Shown here in pieces: positions 42,802 to 51,153 of a DNA stretch of 64,000 nt (its first letter is position 1; each line of letters opens with the position of its first letter). The position numbers were made by a program, and so were the translations under genes. The notes under the pieces were generated by a model. That model searched no databases and was not told the origin of the DNA. It worked only from the letters and a program-made list of their open reading frames with translations. Origin of the DNA: Alloalcanivorax xiamenensis (GTDB lineage: Bacteria; Pseudomonadota; Gammaproteobacteria; Pseudomonadales; Alcanivoracaceae); assembly GCF_009846745.1 (NCBI RefSeq), contig NZ_AQPF01000012.1, positions 29,835-93,834 of the forward strand. The letters run 5' to 3'.

Positions 42802-44379
42802 TTGACCAGATTCGCGAGGCCTGAAGTGATGGCGGGCCATGGGCTATGGAGCCTGGTGCTGCTTATTATGCTGTTGGCCCTGACCGGGTGTGCCCGGCTG
42901 CCTTCCCTGGATGGACGTACCGACACCGTGGCGCTGCCGCCGGAGTACGCGCGGACTTCCACCATGGGCAAAATAGTGACGCCGCTGGCGGAAGCCCACC
43001 CCGGCAAGAGTGGTATCCATGCCCTGGCCGACGCGCGGGAAGCCTTTGCCGCGCGCATGCTGTTGGCGGACGCCGCCGAGCACACCCTGGATATTCAGTA
43101 TTACATCTGGCATGCCGATATTACCGGGACCTTGCTGTTCGAAGCGCTGCACCGGGCCGCTGATCGTGGTGTGCGGGTCCGGTTACTGCTGGATGACAAT
43201 AATACCGTTGGGCTGGATGAAATTTTGTCGGCTCTGGATGCTCATCCCAATATCGAGGTGCGGTTGTTCAACCCTTTTGTTTTGCGTTGGCCGCGGGCCC
43301 TGGGTTTTATCACGGACTTCTCCAGGGCCAACCGGCGGATGCACAACAAGTCCTTCACGGTGGACAATCAGGTAACGGTGGTGGGTGGGCGCAATGTAGG
43401 GGATGAGTACTTCGGCGCCACCGACGGACCGTTATTCGCGGATCTGGATGTGCTCGCCATCGGGGCGGTGGTGAACGATGTTTCCGTTGATTTCGACCGT
43501 TACTGGGCCAGCCGTTCCTCCTATCCCGTCGACCGCATATTGCCAGACAAGTCGGTGCCCGATCTACAGGCGCTGACGGCATCGGCATCGCGTATGGAGC
43601 ATACCCGCAAGGCGGATATCTATATACGGGCCTTGAAGCAATCGGAGTTGGTTACCCAACTGCGCAATGACAACCTGCCGTTCGAGTGGGCCGATACCAG
43701 GATGGTGTCGGACGATCCCGCCAAAGGACTGGGGGAAGCCGCGCCGGAAGGACTGCTGATGGGGCAGCTGTCGGAGATCATTGGCACACCCGCCGCCAGC
43801 CTGGAACTGGTTTCACCGTATTTCGTACCCACCGCCGCCGGGGTGGAGGCGTTTGCCGCCCTGGCTGGAAGTGGCGTGCAAATCCGGGTTCTGACCAATT
43901 CCTTGGAAGCCACGGACGTGTCCGCGGTGCACGCGGGGTACGCGAAGAGGCGTCGGGATCTGTTGTCCGCCGGCATTCAATTGTATGAGATGCGTGCCAC
44001 GGCGGGCGGTGTGGAGCGCAATAAAAGCGCGGGGCCTTTTGGCAGTTCCGGCTCCAGCCTGCATGCCAAGACCTTCGCCGTGGATCAGCAAAGAGTGTTT
44101 GTCGGCTCTTTTAATTTTGATCCGCGCTCCGCCAATCTCAACACCGAGCTGGGGTTTGTCATTGAAAGCCCGGCATTGGCCCAAGCGGTGGACCACGTTT
44201 TTGAAACACGGGTGCCGGAAGGCGCCTACCAGGTCAAACTGGATGAAAGTGGCGAATTGTACTGGCTGGAGAAGAGTGCGGAGGGGGAACGGGTTTACCA
44301 CAAGGAACCCGGGGTTGGACTGGTTAAACGCTGGGGCGTGTGGCTGCTGTCCTGGCTACCGATCGAATGGTTGCTATGA
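42802..44379 (+). CDS. Phospholipase-D-family lipoprotein (ClsC/YmdC-like)
   Basis: 525-residue protein with a lipoprotein signal and lipobox ('LLALTGC', lipidated C30) and two HKD motifs: 'MHNKSFTVDNQVTVVGGRN' at about 180-198 and 'LHAKTFAVDQQRVFVGSFN' at about 420-438. This is the two-HKD layout of cardiolipin synthase C and related phosphatidyltransferases. The start is TTG 42802, chosen because AAGGAG lies 8 bp before it; ATG 42829 is an alternative that keeps the lipobox. Acts in the envelope, but whether as synthase or phospholipase is open. Confidence 0.9.
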   Translation: MTRFARPEVMAGHGLWSLVLLIMLLALTGCARLPSLDGRTDTVALPPEYARTSTMGKIVTPLAEAHPGKSGIHALADAREAFAARMLLADAAEHTLDIQYYIWHADITGTLLFEALHRAADRGVRVRLLLDDNNTVGLDEILSALDAHPNIEVRLFNPFVLRWPRALGFITDFSRANRRMHNKSFTVDNQVTVVGGRNVGDEYFGATDGPLFADLDVLAIGAVVNDVSVDFDRYWASRSSYPVDRILPDKSVPDLQALTASASRMEHTRKADIYIRALKQSELVTQLRNDNLPFEWADTRMVSDDPAKGLGEAAPEGLLMGQLSEIIGTPAASLELVSPYFVPTAAGVEAFAALAGSGVQIRVLTNSLEATDVSAVHAGYAKRRRDLLSAGIQLYEMRATAGGVERNKSAGPFGSSGSSLHAKTFAVDQQRVFVGSFNFDPRSANLNTELGFVIESPALAQAVDHVFETRVPEGAYQVKLDESGELYWLEKSAEGERVYHKEPGVGLVKRWGVWLLSWLPIEWLL

Positions 44380-44519
44380 CGGAGTGGATGCTTCGTATGT
44401 TCGAAAAGAGACATGCAGAAAAGAGCCTCACCGCACTTTACCGGGAAGTCTCGCTCCAGCCGAGGCGCCACGGGCCAAGACGGGATTCAGGAATCAATAG
44501 CGGAGGTTAAGGCCCCCGC

Positions 44520-44560
44520 AAGCCCATTCGCCAGCAGGCTGGCTCCCACAGCGACTTCGA
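44520..44560. repeat. REP-type repeat (inverted relative to 36500 copy)
   Basis: CATTCGCCAGCAGGCTGGCT followed by CCCACAGCG is the reverse complement of the REP core seen at about 36500. It lies in the intergenic region between the phospholipase and the rtcB operon. Confidence 0.7.
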
Positions 44561-44613
44561 AGCCCTTCCAGGCCAGCGATCGGAAAAGCGCTGGCGCTAG
44601 CCCCTCACCTCGA

Positions 44614-44684
44614 AGCGGAGCCGTGTTACGCCTTTGCGGAACCTGCTTCACGACGTTCCCGCAAAGGCGTAACACGGCTCCGCT
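44614..44684. repeat. Perfect 26-bp inverted repeat
   Basis: AGCGGAGCCGTGTTACGCCT to 44639 is repeated exactly in reverse complement at 44659-44684, with a 19-bp spacer. The spacer itself can extend the stem (GGAAC/GTTCC) with one bulge. It lies beyond the terminator of the rtcB operon and is not needed for termination. Symmetry this long suggests a mobile or REP-like element. Confidence 0.85.
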
Positions 44685-44731
44685 GTCCCTGATGGAAGGC
44701 AATACGGTTTCCCTCCAAACCGCGATGAACC

Positions 44732-44760
44732 AAAAAAGAGGGGCCATCGGGCCCCTCTTT
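44732..44760 (-). terminator. Strong terminator lying inside the small gene after rtcB
   Basis: AAAGAGGGGCC/GGCCCCTCTTT arms (44735-44745 and 44750-44760) with an ATCG loop, followed on the minus strand by TTTTTT. It should end minus-strand transcripts near 44732, before any in-frame stop of the reading frame that starts at 44919. It could also work for plus-strand transcripts. Confidence 0.85.
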
Positions 44761-44919
44761 GTTCTCCTCTTCTTGTTGCCAATCGTCGTAGTCCTCCAGA
44801 GCATCCCGCCAGTCCAGGCGGGGGCGTACCGCCTGCCGGCCGGGCTGATGGGGGCCACCCTTGCGCATTAGCGGATTGCAGGCCGCCGGATTGCGCATCG
44901 GTTTACGCATCTTCTTCAT
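44732..44919 (-). CDS. Small basic protein gene that runs through its own terminator
   Basis: ATG 44919 with GGGAGAAAGG directly upstream, 22 bp after the rtcB stop. It encodes 'MKKMRKPMRNPAACNPLMRK', then 'GGPHQPGRQAVRPRLDWRDA' and an acidic 'LEDYDDWQQEEENKEG'. An intrinsic terminator begins at about codon 53, while the first in-frame stop is at 44626. If the terminator works, the mRNA has no stop codon. Such non-stop design is known for arfA, the ribosome-rescue gene, although the residues do not clearly match ArfA. The 3' limit given is the predicted mRNA end. Function is unknown. Confidence 0.5.
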
Positions 44920-44941
44920 ACCTTTCTCCCGTCGCGGGCTT

Positions 44942-46132
44942 TCAGCCCTTTACACATAACACCTGCTTCAGCGTGTGCACGATATCGACCAGATCGGTTT
45001 GATCCGCCATGACCCGGTCAATGTCCTTGTAGGCGCCGGGAATCTCATCCAGAACCCCTCTGTCCTTGCGGCATTCCACGCCCCGGGTCTGAGCCTCCAG
45101 GTCGGAGCGGCTGAACCGCCGTTTCGCCTCGCTCCGGCTCATGGTGCGGCCAGCACCGTGTGAGCAGGAACAGAATGACTCGGCATTGCCTTTGCCGCGA
45201 ACAATATAGGACCGCGTGCCCATGCTACCCGGAATAATGCCGAGCTGATCCCGGGCAGCGGCAATGGCGCCTTTGCGGGTCAGGAACAGGTCCTGGCCAA
45301 AATGCGTTTCCCGTGCCACATAATTGTGATGGCAATTAATCGCTTCCTTGCTGACCTGAAACGGAGGCAGTAAGGGGCGCAGCGCCTCCACTACCAGCCG
45401 CATCATCTCGCGGCGATTGGCCAGAGCATAATCCTGTGCCCATTCCACCGCGTGCACATAGTCATCGAAATGCTCCGCGCCCTCCTGAAAGTAGGCCAGA
45501 TCCCGATCCGGCAAATGCAGTTGGTGCCGTTGCGCGTCCTTGCGCGCGAGACTGATGAAGTAACGGCCAATCACATTGCCGATACCGCGGCTGCCGGAGT
45601 GCAGCATCACCCATACCGCCTGATTCTCATCCAGGCAGAGTTCGATGAAGTGATTGCCGCCGCCCAGGGTGCCCAGCTGGCGCGCCCAGACGTGGGGCTT
45701 CTGCATCTTGGCGATGCCCGGGTGCCGGCCGATGATCCGGTCCAGCCCCGCACCCAGCTGATTCACCGACTTGCGTTGCACGGTGGGCTTGTCGTGATGG
45801 TTGAAGCCCACCGGTACCGCCTTCTCGACGGCACCGCGCAGCCGGCGCAAATCATCCGGCAGGTCAGCGGCCTTCAATGTCAGACGCACCGCGTTCATGC
45901 CACAGCCGATATCCACCCCGACGGCCGCGGGGATGATGGCGCCGGCGGTGGGAATCACCGAACCCACGGTGGCACCGATGCCAGCGTGCACATCGGGCAT
46001 GGCGGCCACGTGATGATGAATGATCGGCAACTGAGCGATATTGATGAGTTGGTTCAAGGCACCGTGTTCGATCTGATCGGTATAGATCTTGATCGGTACC
46101 CGGCCTTTGTTGATCACCTGTTTGACTGGCAT
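44942..46132 (-). CDS. rtcB: RtcB 3'-phosphate/5'-hydroxyl RNA ligase
   Basis: 396-residue GTP- and Mn-dependent ligase that joins 2',3'-cyclic phosphate or 3'-phosphate RNA ends to 5'-OH ends (E. coli protein 408 residues). Metal and catalytic residues are all visible: 'MPDVHAGIGATVG' (H49), 'GVDIGCGMN' (D74, C77), 'LGGGNHFIEL' (H161), 'LHSGSRGIG' (H178), 'CHHNYVARE' (H269) and the guanylylated histidine in 'CSCSHGAGRTMSR' (H325). ATG 46132 follows GGAAGGA. No rtcA or sigma-54 RtcR gene is adjacent, unlike E. coli; instead an attenuator-like leader lies upstream. Confidence 0.95.
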   Translation of the reverse strand: MPVKQVINKGRVPIKIYTDQIEHGALNQLINIAQLPIIHHHVAAMPDVHAGIGATVGSVIPTAGAIIPAAVGVDIGCGMNAVRLTLKAADLPDDLRRLRGAVEKAVPVGFNHHDKPTVQRKSVNQLGAGLDRIIGRHPGIAKMQKPHVWARQLGTLGGGNHFIELCLDENQAVWVMLHSGSRGIGNVIGRYFISLARKDAQRHQLHLPDRDLAYFQEGAEHFDDYVHAVEWAQDYALANRREMMRLVVEALRPLLPPFQVSKEAINCHHNYVARETHFGQDLFLTRKGAIAAARDQLGIIPGSMGTRSYIVRGKGNAESFCSCSHGAGRTMSRSEAKRRFSRSDLEAQTRGVECRKDRGVLDEIPGAYKDIDRVMADQTDLVDIVHTLKQVLCVKG

Positions 46133-46202
46133 GGTGTCCTTCCAGTATTGCTTTGCGGGCAGTGCCCGCCTCCTTGTTGCGTCTTCCACCACGCCATAAC
46201 GG

Positions 46203-46289
46203 AAAAACCCTGATGAACAGGGTCCACCAGGGTTTTCGGCAGGCCGCTGGAAGACGTTGTCACGCCTTCCAGTGGTCTCAGGAAGGCGT
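46203..46289 (-). promoter_or_regulatory. Attenuator-like hairpins between leader ORF and rtcB
   Basis: On the minus strand, ACGCCTTCC/GGAAGGCGT (46289-46262) forms a first stem, followed by AAAACCCTG (46236-46228) and CAGGGTTTTT (46212-46203), a terminator-like stem with a T5 tract. An alternative stem CCCTG-TTCAT-CAGGG competes within the second one. The region lies about 70 bp before rtcB. Confidence 0.5.
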
Positions 46290-46290
46290 A

Positions 46291-46323
46291 TTAGTGTTGT
46301 GAGCTCTTAAACTGTGATTTCAT
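46291..46323 (-). CDS. Putative 10-residue leader peptide upstream of rtcB
   Basis: ATG AAA TCA CAG TTT ... TAA encodes 'MKSQFKSSQH' behind GGGAGG at 46333-46328. It is followed within 2 bp by a hairpin and then a terminator-like stem before rtcB. Strong ribosome site, tiny frame and downstream stems together suggest translational control of readthrough. Ser and Gln or Lys codons recur, but no obvious single-amino-acid run exists. Confidence 0.4.
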   Translation of the reverse strand: MKSQFKSSQH

Positions 46324-46431
46324 GGGGCCTCCCTGTTAATGTCGGGTTGATAGCAATGAGGATGCGCATAATACGCCGCCTGCGCGGTGACGCAACCCCC
46401 CTTATCCTTGATTCGTGAAGAGGCCTCAAAA

Positions 46432-47061
46432 GTGTATCAACCCCGTGCCTTCAGGCAGACCGAAGCCGCCGCCCTGGACGACCTGATCCGGGACTTTCCG
46501 TTCGCCACTCTGGTGATTGAACAAGACGGGCTGGCCGCCAATCATCTGCCGCTATTGCTGCGGCGGCACGCCGATGGCCGGGCCACACTGGTGGGACATC
46601 TGGCTCGAGCCAACCCAATGTGCGATGACCAGTTTGAGCCGGTTTCGGCCCTGGCGATCTTTCATGGCCCACAAGGTTATATCTCTCCCAACTGGTATCC
46701 CAGCAAGGCTCGTGACGGGCGGGCGGTACCGACATGGAATTACGCAGTGGTGCATGTGCGCGGCACGCTGGCGCTGGAGCGTGATCCGCGCTGGCTGAGG
46801 GCCCTGTTGAATCAACTGACCGATCACATGGAATCGGGCTTCGACACGCCCTGGCGGTTGCAGGATGCGCCGGAGGAATATTTAGAGCGGATGATTGCCG
46901 CCACGGTTGGCGTGCGTCTGGAAGTACGGGAGATCGAAGGCAAATGGAAGCTCAGTCAGAATCAGCCGGACGAGAACCAGAAAGGCGTGATCGCCGGGCT
47001 TGGGCGGGAGCGCCAGCCGGAGCTGGCGGCCTGGGTGGAAAAGGTGGCGTCTGGTCGCTGA
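46432..47061 (+). CDS. PaiB-type FMN-binding negative regulator
   Basis: 209-residue split-barrel flavin-binding protein: 'YQPRAFRQTEAAALDDLIRD' is the classic PaiB start, 'GHLARANPMCDDQ' and 'ISPNWYPSKARDGRAVPTWN' the flavin-site blocks, ending 'KLSQNQPDENQKGVIAGL'. In Bacillus, PaiB affects degradative enzymes and sporulation; elsewhere it is a stand-alone flavoprotein. Start is GTG 46432, matching the family's N-terminus better than the longer frame from 46387. Confidence 0.9.
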   Translation: MYQPRAFRQTEAAALDDLIRDFPFATLVIEQDGLAANHLPLLLRRHADGRATLVGHLARANPMCDDQFEPVSALAIFHGPQGYISPNWYPSKARDGRAVPTWNYAVVHVRGTLALERDPRWLRALLNQLTDHMESGFDTPWRLQDAPEEYLERMIAATVGVRLEVREIEGKWKLSQNQPDENQKGVIAGLGRERQPELAAWVEKVASGR

Positions 47062-47082
47062 GCGGCGTCTCCAGGCGGGCGA

Positions 47083-47475
47083 TCAGTGCGCCAGCCACCA
47101 CCAGATCAGTTGCAATCCCATTGCCAGCATCACCACCCAGGTGATGACAATACCACTCTGGCGGCCCAGGTTGACGGTGGAGGGACGCGCCAGGCCCCAG
47201 GCGTGAAGCAGGCGGCCTGTAAAAAGGGCGGCTCCATAGAGGTGAAGGAGCGTGGCGCTGGTGCCCAGGTTCTCCAGAACAGCCAGGCCGATCAGAACGA
47301 TGGGAATGTACTCAGTGGCATTGCCATGGGCGCGAACCGCCTTCTGGAGTGACGGGTTGCCGCCATCACCGAGTGAGACGTGGCCGCTTAGCCGGTTGCG
47401 AACCACGTTCGCGGCCAGTGCCAGCAATAACAACATGAGAAGCCCGGTATAGAGGGCGGTGATGGCGAGACTCAT
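47083..47475 (-). CDS. MAPEG-family membrane protein
   Basis: 130-residue four-helix membrane protein: 'ALYTGLLMLLLLALAANVVR', 'RAHGNATEYIPIVLIGLAVL' (with the glutathione-site Asn and Glu) and 'LHAWGLARPSTVNLGRQSG' are MAPEG blocks, close to YecN. Members are trimeric membrane GSTs or peroxidases. Convergent with the PaiB-like gene; the 285 bp upstream towards the TAXI gene hold nothing certain. Confidence 0.9.
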   Translation of the reverse strand: MSLAITALYTGLLMLLLLALAANVVRNRLSGHVSLGDGGNPSLQKAVRAHGNATEYIPIVLIGLAVLENLGTSATLLHLYGAALFTGRLLHAWGLARPSTVNLGRQSGIVITWVVMLAMGLQLIWWWLAH

Positions 47476-47760
47476 CGATTTACTCCGATTGGATTCCGTT
47501 GACGGATGATAGAACGATGGTCATTGAAACCGTCAGTTATTTCGGGCCTATAGTGGGCCTCAGCCGCCCGCTGCTCTGGAAGCCATGAAGGGGATGGGTT
47601 GGGTCAACCGATGTGACATACTATAAGGTTTGTCCGCGATTGAATTTTGCCGCGCCCAGTATCTCGGTATAAGCTGAGTAGATAAATTTGAATGCTGTTC
47701 CGCTATGCGGAATGCATAAGCCATTTTATTACAACAACAGTGAATCGGGAGAGCACACTG

Positions 47761-48930
47761 ATGGGTGTTTTGAAGTCGACCTCCATTCTTTTTTCCGCCC
47801 TTGTTACAGGCACTTTGATGGTTTCAGGCAGCGCCTTGGCCGCCGAGGACGTCAGATTGCCCAAAACTGTCGCCATGACCGCTTACGGCACGGGATCCGG
47901 CGGTTACACACAGATGGTGTCGATCGGTAATCTGCTGAAGAACGAGTATGGAGTTTCTGTCCGTATTCTGCCTGGTGAAAATGATGTATCGCGGATGACA
48001 CCGTTACGTACCGGCCGGGTGCCGATGTGCGCCTGCGGTATTGCCAGTTACTACGGCTCGGAAGGGGTGCTGATGTTCGCCAGCAAGGAATGGGGGCCCC
48101 AGCCGATCCGTGTGATCGCGACTTCCACCGCCAGCTTCGGTCTGGGCCTGGCGGTGGCAGGTGATCTTGATGTAAAGACTCCGGCGGACCTGAAAGGCCG
48201 GAAGGTGTCATATATCCGTGGCGATGACGCAAATAATCTTGGTACCGAGGCCTATCTGGCATTTGGTGGTCTTACCTGGGATGACGTTGAGAAAGTGGAG
48301 TTCCCCGGCTATGCCCGCACCTTTGACGGGGTTGTTGCCGGGCAAAGTGATACCGCCTTCACCATGACGGTGACTCCGGTGGCGCAGCAGTTGGCTGCCA
48401 GTCCTCGCGGTATCAACTGGCCGACTCTGGACCCGAATGATAAGGAGGGCTGGGACCGCCTTAAGGCGGTTGCGCCGTATTTCCAGTCCCACAAGGTGAC
48501 GTCCGCTGCGGGGCTTGGAGAAGGCGAGATGTGGCAGGGTGCCACCTACCCCTATCCGATTCTGGTCAGCAATGCGGATGAAAAATCCGGTTTGGCCGGT
48601 TCCTTGGTCAAGGTACTGATTGAAGACTACGACAAGTTCAAGGACGCGGCGCCGGGCAACGCCGGTTACGCCTTGGAAAACCAGAACATGCAGTGGGTGA
48701 TTCCGTTTCACGACGAGGTGGTGGCTTACTACAAGGAGATCGGCCACTGGACCGACGAGATGCAGGCGCATCAGGATCGATTGGTGGAGCGTCAGGGGAT
48801 CCTGCAAAAGACCTGGAAGGCTTATACCGAAGGCAATCCCCCGGAAGATGACGAGGCATTCCGCAAAGGATGGATGGAAGCCCGGGCCAAGGCATTGGAA
48901 GCAGCAGGTATGAACCCGGTATTCCGTTAA
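47761..48930 (+). CDS. TAXI-family TRAP solute-binding protein
   Basis: 389-residue periplasmic protein: signal peptide ending 'GSALAAED' near residue 28, then 'VAMTAYGTGSGGYTQMVSIG' and 'ADLKGRKVSYIRGDDANNLG' typical of TAXI (TRAP-associated extracytoplasmic immunogenic) receptors, which bind amino or dicarboxylic acids. ATG 47761 follows GGGAGAG and yields a proper signal sequence. The fused permease gene starts 21 bp downstream. Confidence 0.92.
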   Translation: MGVLKSTSILFSALVTGTLMVSGSALAAEDVRLPKTVAMTAYGTGSGGYTQMVSIGNLLKNEYGVSVRILPGENDVSRMTPLRTGRVPMCACGIASYYGSEGVLMFASKEWGPQPIRVIATSTASFGLGLAVAGDLDVKTPADLKGRKVSYIRGDDANNLGTEAYLAFGGLTWDDVEKVEFPGYARTFDGVVAGQSDTAFTMTVTPVAQQLAASPRGINWPTLDPNDKEGWDRLKAVAPYFQSHKVTSAAGLGEGEMWQGATYPYPILVSNADEKSGLAGSLVKVLIEDYDKFKDAAPGNAGYALENQNMQWVIPFHDEVVAYYKEIGHWTDEMQAHQDRLVERQGILQKTWKAYTEGNPPEDDEAFRKGWMEARAKALEAAGMNPVFR

Positions 48931-48951
48931 CCGACGCATAGGTAGTAAACG

Positions 48952-50949
48952 GTGAAATTCGAAGCGGAAACCGAACCCTCAAAGGGCCAGGTATCCGGTG
49001 TGCGGGACTTGCCGGGGCTGTGGCCCTGGCTGCCGCGGCTGGTCACCCTGGTTCTGACTCTTCTGACCCTGGATTACGTGCTTAATCTCGGGTTTTTCAA
49101 ATTGGTCACCGCGCTGGAGAGCCAGTTTCTCTACACCGTGGTGGCGTTGATGTTACCTCTGGTCTTTATCCTTTGGCCGATCAGAACCGGCATCGCCTCC
49201 AAGCGTGTCCCCTGGTATGACGTGCTGCTGTTTTTGCTGGCGTTGGCGGTCTGTGGATACTTCGTCTACAACGCGGAGCGGATTCTCGATAACGGCTGGG
49301 AATACGCGGCACCGCAAACCGCCATGGTGATGAGTTTCCTGCTCTGGGCGATTGTGGTGGAGGCGGTGCGGCGCGCCGGTGGCTGGCCGCTGGCCTTGAT
49401 ATGTGGTCTCGCCAGTGTCTACCCGATAGTGGCGGACAAGATGCCGGGCCCGATTCAGGGCTTCCCATCGTCACCGGATCAGACCGCGATCTACCACGCC
49501 ATGAGCCGGGAAAGCATGTTGGGGATTCCCTTGCAGGCGTTCGCCAACCTGGTGATCGGCTTCTTGCTGTTCGGTGTCGCGTTGCAAAAGACCGGTGGCG
49601 GCAAGTTCTTCATTAATCTGGCTTTCGCTCTGCTTGGCCATGTTCGTGGTGGTCCGGCCAAGGTGTCGATTTTTTCCAGTGGTCTGATGGGATCGATGAG
49701 CGGCAGTGTGATCACCAATGTGCTCACCACCGGCGTGCTGACCATCCCGGCCATGCGCCGGGTTGGCATTGGTCGGTCCTATGCGGCGGGCGTTGAGGCG
49801 TGCGCATCGACTGGTGGAGTGTTGATGCCACCGGTGATGGGGGCCACGGCGTTCGTGATGGCCAGCTTCCTGAATATTCCCTATGCCACCATCGCGCTGG
49901 CGGCGGTGGTGCCGTCGCTGCTGTTTTATCTGGGCCTGTTCGTGCAGATCGACGCTTACGCCGCGAAATATCAGTTGAAGGGATTGCCCCAGGAAGAGCT
50001 GCCGTCTTTGCGCCAGACCTTGAAGGAAGGATGGTATTTCATCTTTGTCTTCGTACTGCTGATTTGGATGCTGTTCTACTTGCGCCGTGAGGCTGTCGCA
50101 CCGTTCTATGCCACCGCGCTGTTGCTGGTCATCAACCAGATCCTGCCGTATCACCGCTGGGGCTGGGCCGAGTGCAAGGACTTCTTTTCCAGCGCCGGCA
50201 AGCTGTTCGCCGAGCTGATCACGATCCTGGCCGGGGTCGGGTTGCTGGTGGGTGCTTTGTCGGTAACCGGCCTGTCCGGCACCATCGCCAACGACCTGAT
50301 CTACATCGCTGGCGGTAATCCGCTGGTGTTGCTGATCATGGGGGCGGTGACCAGCTTCATTCTTGGTATCGGCATGACCGTGACCGCTGCTTATATCTTC
50401 CTTGCGGTGGCATTGGCTCCGGCTCTGGTACAGGGCGGCGGTATGAATCCGCTGGCGGTGCACTTGTTCATCCTCTATTGGGGCATGCTCAGTTTCATCA
50501 CGCCGCCGGTGGCCTTGGGCGCCTTCGCGGCGGCCACCGTGGCCGGTGCGCGGCCGATGGAAACCGGCCTGAAGGCGATGCGACTGGGTAGCGTGATTTA
50601 CTTCATCCCGTTCCTGTTCGTGCTCAACCCGGCGTTGATCCTGCAGGGCCAGTGGCAGGATGTGGTAATCGTGTTGTGCCAGGCCCTGGTGGGCGTGGTG
50701 CTGATCGCCGGCGCCATGCAGGGTTACCTGATCGGCATCGGAGACCTGACCGTGCATCGGGCATTGCAATGGCCAATCCGGGTGATGCTGGTGATCGGTG
50801 GTCTGGCCTTCGCCATCCCCGGTGGCGGCGCCATGCCGCTGGATCACGGCGAATTATTCATTCTCAGCCTTGCCCTGACTCTGCCAGCGCTGTTCGTCGC
50901 CTGGCTCCTGGTCCGCGGCGACCAGCGGGCGCGCCCTCACGGGGCGTGA
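48952..50949 (+). CDS. TRAP transporter fused permease (DctQM)
   Basis: 665-residue inner-membrane protein in which the small and large TRAP permeases are fused, as is usual with TAXI receptors. N-terminal helices at about 20-170 form the DctQ-like part, and from about 190 'ANLVIGFLLFGVALQKTGGG', 'SGLMGSMSGSVITNVLTTG' and 'FITPPVALGAFAAATVAGAR' form the DctM part. Start is GTG 48952. Followed by a GC hairpin. Confidence 0.93.
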   Translation: MKFEAETEPSKGQVSGVRDLPGLWPWLPRLVTLVLTLLTLDYVLNLGFFKLVTALESQFLYTVVALMLPLVFILWPIRTGIASKRVPWYDVLLFLLALAVCGYFVYNAERILDNGWEYAAPQTAMVMSFLLWAIVVEAVRRAGGWPLALICGLASVYPIVADKMPGPIQGFPSSPDQTAIYHAMSRESMLGIPLQAFANLVIGFLLFGVALQKTGGGKFFINLAFALLGHVRGGPAKVSIFSSGLMGSMSGSVITNVLTTGVLTIPAMRRVGIGRSYAAGVEACASTGGVLMPPVMGATAFVMASFLNIPYATIALAAVVPSLLFYLGLFVQIDAYAAKYQLKGLPQEELPSLRQTLKEGWYFIFVFVLLIWMLFYLRREAVAPFYATALLLVINQILPYHRWGWAECKDFFSSAGKLFAELITILAGVGLLVGALSVTGLSGTIANDLIYIAGGNPLVLLIMGAVTSFILGIGMTVTAAYIFLAVALAPALVQGGGMNPLAVHLFILYWGMLSFITPPVALGAFAAATVAGARPMETGLKAMRLGSVIYFIPFLFVLNPALILQGQWQDVVIVLCQALVGVVLIAGAMQGYLIGIGDLTVHRALQWPIRVMLVIGGLAFAIPGGGAMPLDHGELFILSLALTLPALFVAWLLVRGDQRARPHGA

Positions 50950-50958
50950 TCGTCCCTG

Positions 50959-50982
50959 TCACCGGGCCGTCCGGCCCGGTGA
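50959..50982 (+). terminator. GC-rich hairpin after the TAXI-TRAP operon
   Basis: TCACCGGGCC and GGCCCGGTGA (exact complements) enclose a GTCC loop 10 bp after the permease stop. No T-run follows, so termination may be partial or factor-assisted. Confidence 0.55.
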
Positions 50983-51098
50983 TCCCTCCTCTGTGCTTCC
51001 CTTGCCGCCGCCGGTGAGCCTCTGAAAGCCGGCGTTTCGCCAATATGCACCTGATTTCATTTCTTTCTCCATGGTTTCAGACCGGCGGGTCACGGAGC

Positions 51099-51136
51099 TT
51101 GACGTCGGCTTTGTCTTTTTCTTAAATAGAAAAGAC
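51099..51136 (+). promoter_or_regulatory. Promoter and dyad of the second IclR gene
   Basis: TTGACG (51099-51104), 17-bp spacer, TTAAAT (51122-51127). GTCTTTT (51113-51119) and AAAAGAC (51130-51136) form a dyad straddling the -10 element, well placed for repression by the IclR protein encoded 18 bp further on. Confidence 0.6.
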
Positions 51137-51153
51137 TTTCGGAGAAAGAAAAA

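Noticed and set aside
44413..44871. Plus-strand frame of 152 codons after the phospholipase gene
   Set aside because: It spans a REP, a 26-bp palindrome and a terminator; no coding signature.
49471..50847. 458-codon minus-strand frame, rich in His and Gln
   Set aside because: Antisense to the fused TRAP permease; the composition is the mirror of hydrophobic codons.
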